Positions 8,778 through 18,376 are shown, counted from the stretch's first letter. The stretch is 64,000 nt of DNA from Alkalibacter mobilis (GCF_015594845.1 NZ_JADNRK010000009.1:1-64000), one strand, 5' to 3'. Numbers and translations are program-made. Notes: generated from the letters alone by a model not told the origin.

Positions 8778-9567
8778 ATGAAAGTAATATTCTATCATCT
8801 GAAAATTCTTTGTGTTTTTTATTTGAATAATAACTCATCAATTTGTTTAGAGACATGTCTTCTCTCTCTTCACCTTTAATATCCAGTATGATCTCTCCTT
8901 CATCCATCATGATAGTTCTGTTGCCTAAGGCAAGTGCCGCTTTGATGTCATGGGTTATCATCATTGTAGTAATTTTTGACTCGGAGACTATTTCTGTAGT
9001 TATCTGTAAAATCCTCTGTGCTGTAGCTGGATCCAGAGCTGCAGTATGTTCGTCCAACAGCAATAACTTCGGTGAAGCTATTGTACACATTAGTAGTGTG
9101 ACAGCCTGTCTTTGTCCACCTGAAAGATTTTTGACCTTGGTTTTCATCCGATTTTCCAATCCTAGATCCAAAGTACTCAAAACATCTCTAAAATAGGCTG
9201 AGTCGGTTCCGTTAAGCGCAAAGAAGCTTTTTTTGGCCTTTCTTGTAAATGCCAGAGCAAGATTTTCTTCTATTGTCATTGAAGGTGCGGTTCCTCTCAT
9301 CGGATCCTGCATCAGTCTTCCGATTTCATAAGCACGCTTGTACTCAGGCATTGTTGTGATATTTTTTCCATTTAATATTATCGCACCGGAATCAATGAGA
9401 AAACTTCCTCCAACAGCGTTAAACAACGTTGATTTTCCAGCTCCATTCGACCCTATGATCGTAACAAAATCTCCTTGCTCCAAGGTAAGATTCAAATGGT
9501 TCAAAGCCTTTTTTTCATTTGCAGTTCCTTTATAAAAAGTCTTGCTAACGTTGATCATTTTCAGCAT
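8776..9567 (-). CDS. ABC importer ATP-binding protein (TrpZ-like)
   Basis: 263 residues from ATG 9567; the frame is open to a TTG at 9582 but neither start has a good ribosome site, so translation may be coupled to the permease that ends at 9583. Walker A is GSNGAGKST, signature LSGGQRQA, Walker B LLLLDEHTAAL, H-loop MITHDIKA. It powers import by the permease and binding protein encoded upstream. The DEHTAAL Walker B and the single permease partner are typical of the TrpXYZ / YckK-type family rather than branched-chain amino-acid importers. It is the last gene of the T-box-controlled operon. Confidence 0.9.
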   Translation of the reverse strand: MLKMINVSKTFYKGTANEKKALNHLNLTLEQGDFVTIIGSNGAGKSTLFNAVGGSFLIDSGAIILNGKNITTMPEYKRAYEIGRLMQDPMRGTAPSMTIEENLALAFTRKAKKSFFALNGTDSAYFRDVLSTLDLGLENRMKTKVKNLSGGQRQAVTLLMCTIASPKLLLLDEHTAALDPATAQRILQITTEIVSESKITTMMITHDIKAALALGNRTIMMDEGEIILDIKGEEREDMSLNKLMSYYSNKKHKEFSDDRILLS

Positions 9568-9582
9568 GTGAGTTAAAACCAA

Positions 9583-10485
9583 TCATTTAAGATGGTTTTT
9601 TACCTCCCTTCTGATTTTAGCTTGATCCATCAACCCCTTAATGGAAGGTCCCGATAACGCCACCATTACTATCACCGCTGATATTAGTTTCAGCGCATAA
9701 GACGGGAATAAATCGATCTTTAATGCCATAGCTATTATAATTCTGTAGATTATAGATCCTGCAACGGCTGAAATCAAGCCAATGGTCACACCTCGTTTAC
9801 CAAATACGGTTTCGCCTATTATTACCGAAGCCAATCCAATAACAACCATGCCACTGCCAGACCCCACATCAGAGAACATTTGGTATTGGCAGATCAAAGC
9901 CCCTGCCAGTCCTACGAAAGCATTTCCCATTGAAAGACCTACACACTTTGTCAAATCAGCATTTATTGATGATGATCTGACCATGTCTTCGTTGTCACCG
10001 GTTGCTCTTATGGCAAGACCCAACCTGGTTTTAAAAATCACGGACAAAATCAGCGCCCCGCCTATACTTAATATCAGGGCTAAAGCGGTCTTGGCTTGTC
10101 CCATCTGGACAATAAGCCTTTCCATCAAGGTAAAAACTGTTTCATTGCCGACAACTGACAAATTTGCTCTTCCACCCATTATAAATAAATTTATGGTGTA
10201 CAAACCCGTCATGACCAAAATCCCCGATAATATGGGATGTATTGAAAGCTTGGTCTGAAGTAATCCTGTCACCAGTCCCGCAATTGAACCTGCCAGCATT
10301 GCCAATAGCAATGCCAATACAGGATGACCAGTTATAGTAACCACAGCTCCAACAGCCATTCCCAAAGCAAAGCTACCATCCACAGTCAAGTCAGGTAGAT
10401 TGAGTATTCTGAATGTAATATATATCCCCAAGGCCATTATGCCGTATAACAAGCCCAGTTGAAGAGACCCTGTGATCAATGTCAT
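9583..10485 (-). CDS. ABC importer permease (TrpY-like)
   Basis: 300 residues with about eight to nine hydrophobic membrane segments, starting at ITGSLQLGLLYGIMALGIYITFRIL. The family resembles the LivH/RbsC group of permeases, and the segment LPDLTVDGSFALG is characteristic of the small TrpXYZ-type importers. It forms the membrane channel for the substrate captured by the lipoprotein at 10510-11508. It lies 24 bases after the binding-protein gene and abuts the ATPase gene, so the three are one operon. Confidence 0.9.
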   Translation of the reverse strand: MTLITGSLQLGLLYGIMALGIYITFRILNLPDLTVDGSFALGMAVGAVVTITGHPVLALLLAMLAGSIAGLVTGLLQTKLSIHPILSGILVMTGLYTINLFIMGGRANLSVVGNETVFTLMERLIVQMGQAKTALALILSIGGALILSVIFKTRLGLAIRATGDNEDMVRSSSINADLTKCVGLSMGNAFVGLAGALICQYQMFSDVGSGSGMVVIGLASVIIGETVFGKRGVTIGLISAVAGSIIYRIIIAMALKIDLFPSYALKLISAVIVMVALSGPSIKGLMDQAKIRREVKNHLK

Positions 10486-10509
10486 GCTACCGCACCTTTC
10501 TGATTAATC

Positions 10510-11508
10510 TTATTCTCCTATTATAACAAAACTTTCCTTCAAATTCTCAGGTATTTCGATTCCCAATTCATTTGCGGTGCCAATATTTATCATATTTGCA
10601 TACTCAGCTATTTGTTCAACATGATTTTCTGATATGGTTTCACCGTTTATTATTCTTCCGATCATGTCGGCTGTCTGTCTTCCCAATACCGTATAATCGA
10701 TTCCCACTGTGGCTAATGCTCCATCCGCCACCATTGAATCAGCTCCAACATATGTGGGTAATTTTGCTTCCATGGCAACTTGCATATATGTTGCCATTGC
10801 GCTTGCCACTGTGTTGTCATTTGGTGTAAAAAAAGCGTCTACGCTATCGACCAGAGATGCAGCTACTTGTTGCAAGTCGGCTGTTCCGGTTATCGTAGCT
10901 TCTTTGTACTCTATACCCGCTGATTCGCAGTATACCTTTGCCCTCTCAATCCCTGCAGTTGAATTTATTTCACTACTGTTGTAGATGAATCCAAAAGTCT
11001 TTACCTCGGGAGTTAGTTGCTGCGCTAATTGGAAGATTTCTTCTATAGCTATGGAATTGGAAACTCCGGTTATATTTTTTGATGTATCTTCAAAAGCTGT
11101 TACCAATCCTGCTTCTACCGGATTGCTGACTGCTGAGAAAATTATAGGTACTTCAGATGTTGAAGCAGCCGCCGCTTGAGCAGTTGGTGTTGCTATTGGT
11201 ACTAGTATATCTATCTCACTATTCAATAATTCCTGCATTATCGAAGGTAAGAGGCTCATATCACCGTTGGCATTTTTCACTACGATCTCAGTTTTATCTT
11301 CAAGTCCCATCTCCTTAAGTTCTTCAATAATTGTTTCTCTTATCTGATTTAATGACGGATGATCCATTGGTTGAACGATCCCTATTTTTATTTTCTCGAC
11401 TTCATTTGAATCACCGTTTTCATCACCCGAACCTTCACCACTTGTGCAACCTGCAAACAACCCTACTAGCATAAAACATACGACCAAAATTGACATTAAT
11501 TTTTTCAT
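10510..11508 (-). CDS. ABC importer substrate-binding lipoprotein (TrpX-like)
   Basis: 332 residues from ATG 11508 with GGAGAGAA upstream; a longer frame to 11562 lacks a signal peptide start. Residues 1-21 are a lipoprotein signal (MKKLMSIL...LFAGC). The mature part is a periplasmic-binding fold of the ABC_sub_bind type: KIGIVQPMDHPSLNQIR, ILVPIATPTAQAA, FSAVSNPVEAGLV, NITGVSN and FFTPNDNTVASAM are its usual blocks. It captures the substrate outside the membrane. The T-box leader carries a Trp specifier, so the substrate is most likely tryptophan or a precursor. Confidence 0.92.
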   Translation of the reverse strand: MKKLMSILVVCFMLVGLFAGCTSGEGSGDENGDSNEVEKIKIGIVQPMDHPSLNQIRETIIEELKEMGLEDKTEIVVKNANGDMSLLPSIMQELLNSEIDILVPIATPTAQAAAASTSEVPIIFSAVSNPVEAGLVTAFEDTSKNITGVSNSIAIEEIFQLAQQLTPEVKTFGFIYNSSEINSTAGIERAKVYCESAGIEYKEATITGTADLQQVAASLVDSVDAFFTPNDNTVASAMATYMQVAMEAKLPTYVGADSMVADGALATVGIDYTVLGRQTADMIGRIINGETISENHVEQIAEYANMINIGTANELGIEIPENLKESFVIIGE

Positions 11509-11572
11509 TTTCTTCTCTCCTTTGTTTTTGATATGTGATATGGCAAGTGAGGAAGGTTGCACTCAGCTAAAA

Positions 11573-11850
11573 TAAAAAAAATCCCGTCCTGAATATAAGG
11601 ACAGAATTTATCTGCTATGCCACCTTAATACTTAATTTGATCATTTTGACCAGCCAAAATGAGTTTTCCACGAAAATGCCAACACATTCCCTGTCGTTAA
11701 CGCCAACACACGTCTCGGATACTAAACTAAAAAGTTTTTCACCTTGCCCTCAGTAGTCCATTTGCCGATCAGCTTCTCCGCAGGCGTTCCACCAGCCCCC
11801 TGCTCTCTATAGGTACTTATATCGGTTTGATCTCTACATCATCGGTTTAA
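11573..11850 (-). promoter_or_regulatory. T-box leader, tryptophan type
   Basis: On the minus strand the leader shows stem I with GAGAGCAGGGGGCTGGTGG, then the specifier region AAATGGACTACTGAG (UGG at 11758-11760), then the T-box AAGGTGGCA (11620s), and finally a terminator stem CTGTCCT/AGGACGG with eight T (11573-11603). The specifier UGG followed by A fits the normal specifier-loop pattern. The T-box bulge reads UGGC, which pairs with a tRNA ending GCCA; bacterial tRNA-Trp has discriminator G. Two independent positions therefore agree on tRNA-Trp. Uncharged tRNA-Trp would favour the antiterminator and switch on the importer. Confidence 0.9.
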
Positions 11851-11858
11851 TTAAACTA

Positions 11859-11887
11859 ATTATATTTATGTAAAAAAGAATTGTCAA
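11859..11887 (-). promoter_or_regulatory. Consensus sigma-A promoter of T-box operon
   Basis: On the minus strand TTGACA (11882-11887), exactly 17 bases, TATAAT (11859-11864). All twelve hexamer bases match consensus; transcription would start near 11852, at the foot of the T-box leader. Confidence 0.92.
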
Positions 11888-11942
11888 GCTAATCTTTAAA
11901 CTCATTCAAATTCATAAAATTATCAAACAAGGAAGAAACAAC

Positions 11943-13340
11943 TTAAAAATGAGATCTATTCTTCATTTTCTTAAATATTTTAATCAATAATAATGAAAAT
12001 CCCAAAATTATTGAGACAAGAAAAATAATAAAACCAAATATCAAAATACTATACAAATTATTGTTGAAATATCCCCCAATTTTATCCTGCAATGTAATTT
12101 TTTCATTTTTATAAAGAGAGAATTTCAAGTCGTTCTCAGGTAAATTTTCGAAGGAACCAATATAATTACCAAGGGGATCCTTATTAAGATTCAACGTGCT
12201 TTCGATTACATATGGTACATCAGCCGGTGGTAATATTTTGATTTCCAAATCAGAAAATGTCTTCCAATTTTCAGCCGGCGTCAACAAATACTCATATGTA
12301 TATATAGGTGCCACAGTTTCAGACCTGTCGTAGCTGCCCTGTACATTGTACTTTACCATAACATTTTTTTCTTCTTCCGGCTCAAACTCGATTTCGTATG
12401 AGAGCATTATAAATCTTTCTTCGACAAGGCCGCTTGCCACGTCATCATCAGTTACAAAAAATCCTGTCTTGTCAAATAGTTCATCCAAAAATTCGTAGTA
12501 AAACCCTTTGTGATCTTCAATATTCTCGGAAGTTATACCGTCTTTAGTAATATCTGATATATAATCCACTACAAAATCCGATACTTGCATTTCTTTTTCG
12601 GATTTTGTTATTTCCAAATAATTGTGTTCCACTTCTTTTCCTTGGTCAAGTTCGTAAATCCTGACCAAAAATTCTGCTTTATCGCCTAAAATAAATATTT
12701 TAGGCGTCTCATCCTTGATTTGAGATACAAATTTACAACCGCCTTCTTCTGTTACGCTGAACCCATTGAATCCGAATGAAAAGAAATTGTTATCCGCTGG
12801 AGAAATATCAAAGGACACTTCCAGTCGAAAATCATCATCCAATTTTTCAGTATCAAAGGTGTATAATGTACCTGTATCTTCGGCGGAAAAATTTTCTGTA
12901 TTAAAATAATTATTATGATATATTTCTGATACCATTTGATTCAAATCTGTCTTGTATGTTCCCTCATAATCGATCGTGGGACCATAAAAGATTTCATAGT
13001 CCACCCAAGCTCCATTGGATTCGACCAAAACTGTTTCTTCTGTCTTTTCAAAGATATTTCCTGCAATGGGAAATATCATCTTGGTAGAAACAGTCTCTTG
13101 AGAATCATTTCTCATCATGTAATCAGCAATTACTTCAGCAACATATCCATAGTTTTCAATTTTTCCCGCGCTTAAATCAAAAGTCAAATCTTCACTTAAA
13201 ACTTCAACAGGAGATTCTTTGTCAATAGAAATCAATACGGATGTGGGACATTCATTCCACTTCACAGGCGTTGCATTGGCGTAAATCGTTCCATTCAGCG
13301 TTACCAGGATTAAAATGACCGCTAAAATGATTTTTTTCAT
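11943..13340 (-). CDS. Secreted, membrane-anchored hypothetical protein
   Basis: 465 residues, ATG after CAGGAGGTC. Residues 1-22 are a signal peptide (MKKIILAVILILVTLNGTIYA). The large extracellular part is acidic and rich in beta-type segments, with no motif I recognise. Near the C-terminus, about residues 425-455, is a strong membrane helix (ILIFGFIIFLVSIILGF) followed by a basic tail KIFKKMKNRSHF, so the protein is probably a type-I surface protein. A segment VKYNVQGSYDRSETVAPIYTYEYLLTPAENW precedes the anchor. It stands alone between the T-box operon and the transposase gene. Function unknown. Confidence 0.75.
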   Translation of the reverse strand: MKKIILAVILILVTLNGTIYANATPVKWNECPTSVLISIDKESPVEVLSEDLTFDLSAGKIENYGYVAEVIADYMMRNDSQETVSTKMIFPIAGNIFEKTEETVLVESNGAWVDYEIFYGPTIDYEGTYKTDLNQMVSEIYHNNYFNTENFSAEDTGTLYTFDTEKLDDDFRLEVSFDISPADNNFFSFGFNGFSVTEEGGCKFVSQIKDETPKIFILGDKAEFLVRIYELDQGKEVEHNYLEITKSEKEMQVSDFVVDYISDITKDGITSENIEDHKGFYYEFLDELFDKTGFFVTDDDVASGLVEERFIMLSYEIEFEPEEEKNVMVKYNVQGSYDRSETVAPIYTYEYLLTPAENWKTFSDLEIKILPPADVPYVIESTLNLNKDPLGNYIGSFENLPENDLKFSLYKNEKITLQDKIGGYFNNNLYSILIFGFIIFLVSIILGFSLLLIKIFKKMKNRSHF

Positions 13341-13395
13341 ATATTTCGGACCTCCTGTTTGGGATTTGACTTAATTAATTGTAACGTTCATTCAA

Positions 13396-14181
13396 TTAGT
13401 ATTTTCCGGTACTGACTTGATGCACTACATTGCTGTTGATCTCCAGGTGCTCCGCTATTTTTCTGTGACTTACGGGAGTTTCATTGAGCAATTTTGAAAC
13501 TAATCCCCGCATCAACTCTTTGTCTTTTTTTATATCTTCCAGAGACTCTATGTTGTTTTCCGAATAAAATTGATTAATCTGGTCATCTAAAATCAATTTT
13601 CTCATTGTCTCCAAATCTCCCGGAGTATCCAGATGTTCGGAATATTCACATTCTTCATGAAATTTTTCAAAACCCATAATGCCATCGGTAAAAAAAGCTA
13701 GAACTTTATCCATTTCATCTTTATTGATGACTGTGGATTCGTTTTGAGAATATTCGATAAAACTTGACCATGGATATTTCGATGGATCCTTTACCAATCC
13801 GACTCTTAAAGGGTTGTAATGGATATAACACATCACGCTCAAGAGATAGACTTCGTTATCTACTGTTTCACTTTTGTACCTGTCATGAAAAACGTGACCT
13901 TCCCTTTTGTTCGACCGGTTGTAGAAAGACGCATAACCAACATTTAAACGTTTCATAGCACGTCCAAGGGAATTGTGGTCACATTTCACCAGCAAATGAA
14001 CATGATCATCCAAAATGCAATAGGAGTTAACGCTATAATTTTCTTCAATCGATACACTCTTTAAAAGATCCTGAAAATACAGCTTGCTTACATCATCATT
14101 AAATATTTTTTCTCTGTTGGAGCCTCTTGCAACTATATGATAATATCCTGTCGGACTAATTTGTCTTCCTTGTCGAACCAT
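13396..14181 (-). CDS. REP-associated tyrosine (Y1/HUH) transposase with C-terminal HTH
   Basis: 261 residues, ATG after AGAGGTG. The Y1-Tnp fold is clear: YYHIVARGSNREKIF at the start, the HUH motif in DDHVHLLV (about residues 69-76), HVFHDRYKSE, and the catalytic Tyr in CYIHYNPLRVGLV. After about residue 150 a further domain ends in PVSHRKIAEHLEINSNVVHQVSTG, a helix-turn-helix. Such proteins nick single-stranded DNA beside short hairpins (REP elements) and usually stand alone without inverted-repeat ends, as here. No REP-like hairpin is visible beside it; the only repeat family in the window lies at 56.7-63.1 kb. Confidence 0.9.
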   Translation of the reverse strand: MVRQGRQISPTGYYHIVARGSNREKIFNDDVSKLYFQDLLKSVSIEENYSVNSYCILDDHVHLLVKCDHNSLGRAMKRLNVGYASFYNRSNKREGHVFHDRYKSETVDNEVYLLSVMCYIHYNPLRVGLVKDPSKYPWSSFIEYSQNESTVINKDEMDKVLAFFTDGIMGFEKFHEECEYSEHLDTPGDLETMRKLILDDQINQFYSENNIESLEDIKKDKELMRGLVSKLLNETPVSHRKIAEHLEINSNVVHQVSTGKY

Positions 14182-14202
14182 ATGTACACCTCTGAAATAG
14201 AA

Positions 14203-15873
14203 TTATTTTATTCCTATGATAAAAAAGTTTATGTCATCTTTAATTTTTTCACTGTCAGTAAATCCATGAAGTTTGTCCAACAATTCTTTTGATATGCTCT
14301 TGGGGCTTTTATCGTCAGATTTTTTCATTAGATTTACAATTTTTTCCTCGCCAAAAAAATCCCCTTCGTTGTTCTTGGCTTCAATTGTACCGTCTGTATA
14401 AAATATGATCTTATCTCCCGATTTCAAATCATATTTATAATCAGTAAAATCAGGTTTGAAGTCCTTGTTGTATTTACATATGGGAAATCCGTTGTGTACA
14501 AGCCTTTTAGCATTTCCATTATGCCTTTTCAATATAGGATAAGTGTTTAAACCTGCTGATGAAAAGATCATTTCCTTAGTGTTTTTATCGATCAACCCAT
14601 AAATCATGACCGCGTACATCTCAAAAGGAAAATCCGTTTCGTTATATTCCATGTACAAGTTTGTCAGTACCTCTCTGGGACTGTATATATCTTTTACACC
14701 GCTTTGATAAACCCTTCTGGTAGTGATAGCCTGTTTCATGAAAATAGTCATCATTGCCGCAGGTATCCCATGACCTGCCACATCACCTATATAAAACGCA
14801 ATGTATCTATCACTAAGATCCTCAATGCCGAAAAAATCTCCTCCTACTTTTTCGCAGGGAATATATTCACTAAAAAATTCAATAGCTTCGAATTCCTCGT
14901 TTTGTTTGGGCATGATCGCCTTTTGAATCTTCTTGGCATAGTCTAAATCCTTGAACAATTGTTCGTTGGCCTCCTGAACCTCTCTTGTTCGTTGTTTGAC
15001 GAGAAATTCAAGATTATTGGCATATTTGTTCAACTGACCCTTTGCTTTATCAAGTTCTACGTAAGGATAATGCACATTAAATATAAACATTACCTTGAAT
15101 ATCATATAGGATGCTATAAGTTTATAAATATGACCCAACAAGTTGTAGGTGTCGTATACATTGGCATAACTGGCAAATGCCAATTCTGAGAATATGCTTA
15201 CTATCAAAGCTGATAAAAAAAGCGACAAAGATTTTCTCTTTTGCCTTTTGAATTCTTTCATGAGCAGCACAAACGCCAACATCATTATAAGAATTATTGT
15301 GTATTCTAGGATCTGCTTTGTTAATGTTAGCCCCTGGCCTTCAACAAATAAAACTGGGAATTTTTCAGGAAATAAACTTATATATATGAGAAAAAAAACG
15401 GCAGATATGATTGGTATCCACAAAAAAAGCAATCTATACTTAGTACCTACCCTTTTTCTTAAAGGAATAAAAGACCCCACCAACAAACCCAACGCGAATA
15501 CAAACCTGCCCAGTATCCAGAAGGCTGTTGCAGATTGCACAGAACTGTCTACTAAGATCCCCGGCATACCCTCATAGGAAAATGTATGCCAAAAATCTAT
15601 GAAGCCGACAAATAACAAAGTTGACGCAGTAATTTTCATCCGCAGTCTTCCATCTCGATCGCCTACGTAATAAATTAAAAGAAAAGTAGCAAAATACATT
15701 ACTATACTTGCGTACTCCACTATGGTATGGAATACAAGATAATGATCTGTTAAAAATATTTTGTAGACATGATTTTCCAAATATCTAACAAAATAAAAAA
15801 CAATAGCTGAAATCACCAAACTTCCAAAAATTGTCTTATAATCGTCATATTTACCAAGTTTTTCGCTGATCAT
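14203..15873 (-). CDS. MASE3 sensor with SpoIIE-type PP2C phosphatase
   Basis: 556 residues. Residues 1-265 hold about seven membrane helices with the MASE3 pattern (VFHTIVEYASIVMYFATF, FVGFIDFWHTFSYEGMPG). A short coiled coil follows (residues 275-320). The C-terminal 240 residues are a SpoIIE-type serine phosphatase: QKAIMPK, VGGDFFGI, GDVAGHGIPAAMM, and a late D for metal in FYTDGTIEA. It would dephosphorylate an anti-sigma-factor antagonist in response to a membrane signal. No antagonist or anti-sigma gene is adjacent. The start is supported by GGAAGAGAG upstream. Confidence 0.9.
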   Translation of the reverse strand: MISEKLGKYDDYKTIFGSLVISAIVFYFVRYLENHVYKIFLTDHYLVFHTIVEYASIVMYFATFLLIYYVGDRDGRLRMKITASTLLFVGFIDFWHTFSYEGMPGILVDSSVQSATAFWILGRFVFALGLLVGSFIPLRKRVGTKYRLLFLWIPIISAVFFLIYISLFPEKFPVLFVEGQGLTLTKQILEYTIILIMMLAFVLLMKEFKRQKRKSLSLFLSALIVSIFSELAFASYANVYDTYNLLGHIYKLIASYMIFKVMFIFNVHYPYVELDKAKGQLNKYANNLEFLVKQRTREVQEANEQLFKDLDYAKKIQKAIMPKQNEEFEAIEFFSEYIPCEKVGGDFFGIEDLSDRYIAFYIGDVAGHGIPAAMMTIFMKQAITTRRVYQSGVKDIYSPREVLTNLYMEYNETDFPFEMYAVMIYGLIDKNTKEMIFSSAGLNTYPILKRHNGNAKRLVHNGFPICKYNKDFKPDFTDYKYDLKSGDKIIFYTDGTIEAKNNEGDFFGEEKIVNLMKKSDDKSPKSISKELLDKLHGFTDSEKIKDDINFFIIGIK

Positions 15874-16023
15874 GTCTCACTCTCTTCCTGTCAACAAAAT
15901 AGTTTGACTAAATGTTTAGCGTTTTTTAATATCAACCTATACTTAGTATACCAATTAGAAAAATAATGTAAACCGTTAAACTCGATTTGCCTAAATTGCT
16001 TACAAAGTCAAATTTAACAAATT

Positions 16024-16068
16024 TAAAAATAGCCCGTCACCAGACAAATTTAATCTGATGTGACGGGC
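16024..16068 (-). terminator. Intrinsic terminator of amino-acid importer operon
   Basis: Stem GCCCGTCAC with GTGACGGGC, extended by ATCAGA/TCTGG, then TATTTTT on the minus strand. Confidence 0.9.
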
Positions 16069-16073
16069 ATATT

Positions 16074-16811
16074 CTATGTTGTCAGTACTTTATTCAAAAA
16101 TTCTGATGTTCTAGGATTTTTGGGATTTGTAAACATTTCTTCCGGGACTGCTTCTTCCATGATGATCCCTTCATCCATAAAAATAACTCTATCAGCCGCA
16201 TCTCGGGCAAAACCCATTTCATGGGTTACCACAACCATGGTCATGCCCATGGATGCCAATTCCTTCATTACAGCCAATACCTCACCCACCATTTCAGGAT
16301 CTAATGCAGATGTAGGTTCGTCAAAAAGCATTATATCGGGTTCCATCGCCAAAGCTCTCGCTATTGCGACACGCTGTTGTTGTCCACCTGATAACTGTCT
16401 CGGCATTACATCCGCTTTTTCGGACAAGCCAACCCGATCCAAAAGTTCCAAGGCTTTTTCCTCTGCCTCTTTTTTGTTTTTGATTTTCAATTCCAAAGGT
16501 GCCATCATTATGTTCTGCTTTGCGCTAAGATGTGGAAACAGATTGAACTGCTGAAACACCATCCCAATATGGCGTCTAATCTTGTTGATGTCCGTTCCCG
16601 GTGCAGTGATCGTTTCACCGTCTACAACGATTTCCCCGTCAGTAGGCTCTTCCAAACGATTCAAACATCGCAAAAATGTCGACTTCCCGGAACCACTGGG
16701 GCCTATGACACAAATTACTTCACCCTTGTTTATTTCAATATCTATTCCTTTGAGCACTTCCAGTTTCCCAAAGTACTTGTGCAAGTTTTTTACTACGATC
16801 TGGGCCGTCAT
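16074..16811 (-). CDS. Polar amino-acid ABC importer ATPase (GlnQ family)
   Basis: 245 residues. Walker [17 protein letters not shown]-loop [12 protein letters not shown], signature [15 protein letters not shown], Walker [21 protein letters not shown]-loop [12 protein letters not shown]. These are textbook GlnQ/HisP-type motifs. It energises uptake by the permease encoded just upstream, whose stop overlaps this ATG by 4 bases. The two genes and the binding protein at 17483 form one operon ending at the terminator at 16024-16068. The amino acid transported cannot be fixed from the ATPase. Confidence 0.95.
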   Translation of the reverse strand: MTAQIVVKNLHKYFGKLEVLKGIDIEINKGEVICVIGPSGSGKSTFLRCLNRLEEPTDGEIVVDGETITAPGTDINKIRRHIGMVFQQFNLFPHLSAKQNIMMAPLELKIKNKKEAEEKALELLDRVGLSEKADVMPRQLSGGQQQRVAIARALAMEPDIMLFDEPTSALDPEMVGEVLAVMKELASMGMTMVVVTHEMGFARDAADRVIFMDEGIIMEEAVPEEMFTNPKNPRTSEFLNKVLTT

Positions 16812-17470
16812 ATCCGCACCTTCCTTTCAACCACTTTGCTAATTTGAGTCAGCGCAGTGATCACCACCAGGTAAAACAAAGCAACCCAGGTATAAGTGGC
16901 AAAGGATTCCATGGTTCGACCCACGTAGATTCTCGCTTGATAAATTACTTCTCCAAATCCAATTACGGAAATGATCGAAGAATCCTTCAATGTGATAATA
17001 AACTGGTTCACAAGGGATGGCAAACAGATACGCAAAGCTTGCGGCAATATTACTTTTCTCATAGCCTGTCCTTGCGATAGGCCGAGGCTTCTGGCTGCTT
17101 CCATTTGTCCTTTTTCGACTGCATTAATGGCGCCACGGAAGATTTCCGACATATAGGCACCTGCATTCAATGTCAATGAAATAAGCGCTGCATCAAATGC
17201 GGTAAGCCTGACATTGTATCCCATAAATTGCAGGAGTTGCGGTATTGCAAAGTATATGTACATAACCTGCACCAACATGGGTGTTCCTCTGATCAGCCAT
17301 ACATACGCCTTGGTTATGAAACGCAAGGGGGTTTTAGACAACCCCATAAGAGCTGCTACCATACCCAATACCAATGCAATTGCCAATGCAATAACGGTCA
17401 CCTGAACGGCGACTCCCATTCCTTTTATTAACAGTGGTCCTACTTCTGAATAAACTTTGCCTAAATTCAT
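16808..17470 (-). CDS. Polar amino-acid ABC importer permease (HisM/GlnP family)
   Basis: 220 residues with about five membrane helices. The twin motifs of the family are present: [16 protein letters not shown] and the EAA loop [24 protein letters not shown], which docks the ATPase. It is encoded alone, so the channel is a homodimer. It overlaps the ATPase gene and lies 12 bases after the binding-protein gene. Confidence 0.94.
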   Translation of the reverse strand: MNLGKVYSEVGPLLIKGMGVAVQVTVIALAIALVLGMVAALMGLSKTPLRFITKAYVWLIRGTPMLVQVMYIYFAIPQLLQFMGYNVRLTAFDAALISLTLNAGAYMSEIFRGAINAVEKGQMEAARSLGLSQGQAMRKVILPQALRICLPSLVNQFIITLKDSSIISVIGFGEVIYQARIYVGRTMESFATYTWVALFYLVVITALTQISKVVERKVRI

Positions 17471-17482
17471 ACGATTCCTCTT

Positions 17483-18247
17483 TTACTCTGCTGAGATATA
17501 TTTATCGATAATCTCCTGGTATTTTCCATTGGATTTGATATTTTCCAGTCCATCATTAAACATTTCCAGCAGTTCTGTATTTTCTCCCTTCATTACGGCA
17601 AAACCGTAAGAAGAACCTTTTTCCATATCAGTTACCATTTTCAATCCATTGCCTTGAGTTATTCCATAACCCATTACTGGATAGTCTTCAAAACAAGCTG
17701 CACTGTTTCCCGTCTTGACATCTTCATACATTAAAGGCGAATCTTCAAAATAAGTAAGTTCAAATCCGTATTCATCTGCGATGCTCTCGGCAAAAGTTGC
17801 ACCCTCAGTACCTACTTTTACGGCAACTGATTTGCCCTCCAAGTCTTCGTAACCGGATATATCGGAATTTGAAGCGCTCACAGCCATTACCACACCTGAA
17901 TCGTAATATGGCTCTGAAAAGTCATACTTCTTTTTTCTATCATCATTGATGCTCATACCTGCTATGACCGCATCTGTTTGATTAGATTCCAGTGCAGCTA
18001 CTGCGGCACTGAATCCCAAAGGATTAAGCTCGTATTTAAAACCCTGATCCTCTGCGATGGCAGCAAGCAACTCGATGTCTATGCCTACATAATTTCCTGA
18101 GCTGTCTTGAAACTCAAATGGAGCAAATGTTGTGTCCGTAGCAATATTGTATACTTTGTCCTCACCATTATCGGTTCCTCCGGAACACCCGGCAAAAATC
18201 ACTAATGCCGAAATTAAAATTAAAATTAAAATCATTTTTTTCTTCAT
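17483..18247 (-). CDS. Amino-acid-binding lipoprotein of ABC importer
   Basis: 254 residues, ATG after GGGGGAAAAGAT. Lipoprotein signal MKKKMILILILISALVIFAGC. The mature part is a type-II binding fold (SBP_bac_3): TFAPFEFQDSSGNYVGIDIELLAAIA, DAVIAGMSINDDRKKKYDFSEPYYDSG, and DLEGKSVAVKVGTEGA. The Arg that grips the amino-acid carboxylate in this family, normally in a T-x-x-R segment, is represented here by INDDRKK. It delivers a polar amino acid to the permease encoded next. Specificity is unknown. Confidence 0.93.
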   Translation of the reverse strand: MKKKMILILILISALVIFAGCSGGTDNGEDKVYNIATDTTFAPFEFQDSSGNYVGIDIELLAAIAEDQGFKYELNPLGFSAAVAALESNQTDAVIAGMSINDDRKKKYDFSEPYYDSGVVMAVSASNSDISGYEDLEGKSVAVKVGTEGATFAESIADEYGFELTYFEDSPLMYEDVKTGNSAACFEDYPVMGYGITQGNGLKMVTDMEKGSSYGFAVMKGENTELLEMFNDGLENIKSNGKYQEIIDKYISAE

Positions 18248-18290
18248 ATCTTTTCCCCCTTTTAAATTATGAAATTTGTTCTATTGATTC

Positions 18291-18319
18291 ATTATACATT
18301 AATCAAAATAAAATATGAA
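18291..18319 (-). promoter_or_regulatory. Probable promoter of amino-acid importer operon
   Basis: Minus strand TTCATA (18314-18319), 17-base spacer, TATAAT (18291-18296). The -10 is perfect and the -35 matches four of six. Confidence 0.55.
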
Positions 18320-18376
18320 CTATTTCCGCCCAATTTAATCAACAACGCTGATATTTTGAAAAATAAATCATTCTTA

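Noticed and set aside
11758-11762. Tyr (UAC) or Thr (ACU) as T-box specifier
   Set aside because: UGG followed by A fits the specifier-loop pattern better, and the UGGC bulge matches the G discriminator of tRNA-Trp.
13341-14202. Insertion-sequence ends around the Y1 transposase
   Set aside because: No inverted or direct repeats were found at the borders; RAYT genes normally have none.
18248-18376. Thiamine riboswitch for the SsuA-type importer
   Set aside because: This 129-base gap lies downstream of that importer operon, and neither it nor the 5' gap at 20773-20896 shows the TPP aptamer blocks.
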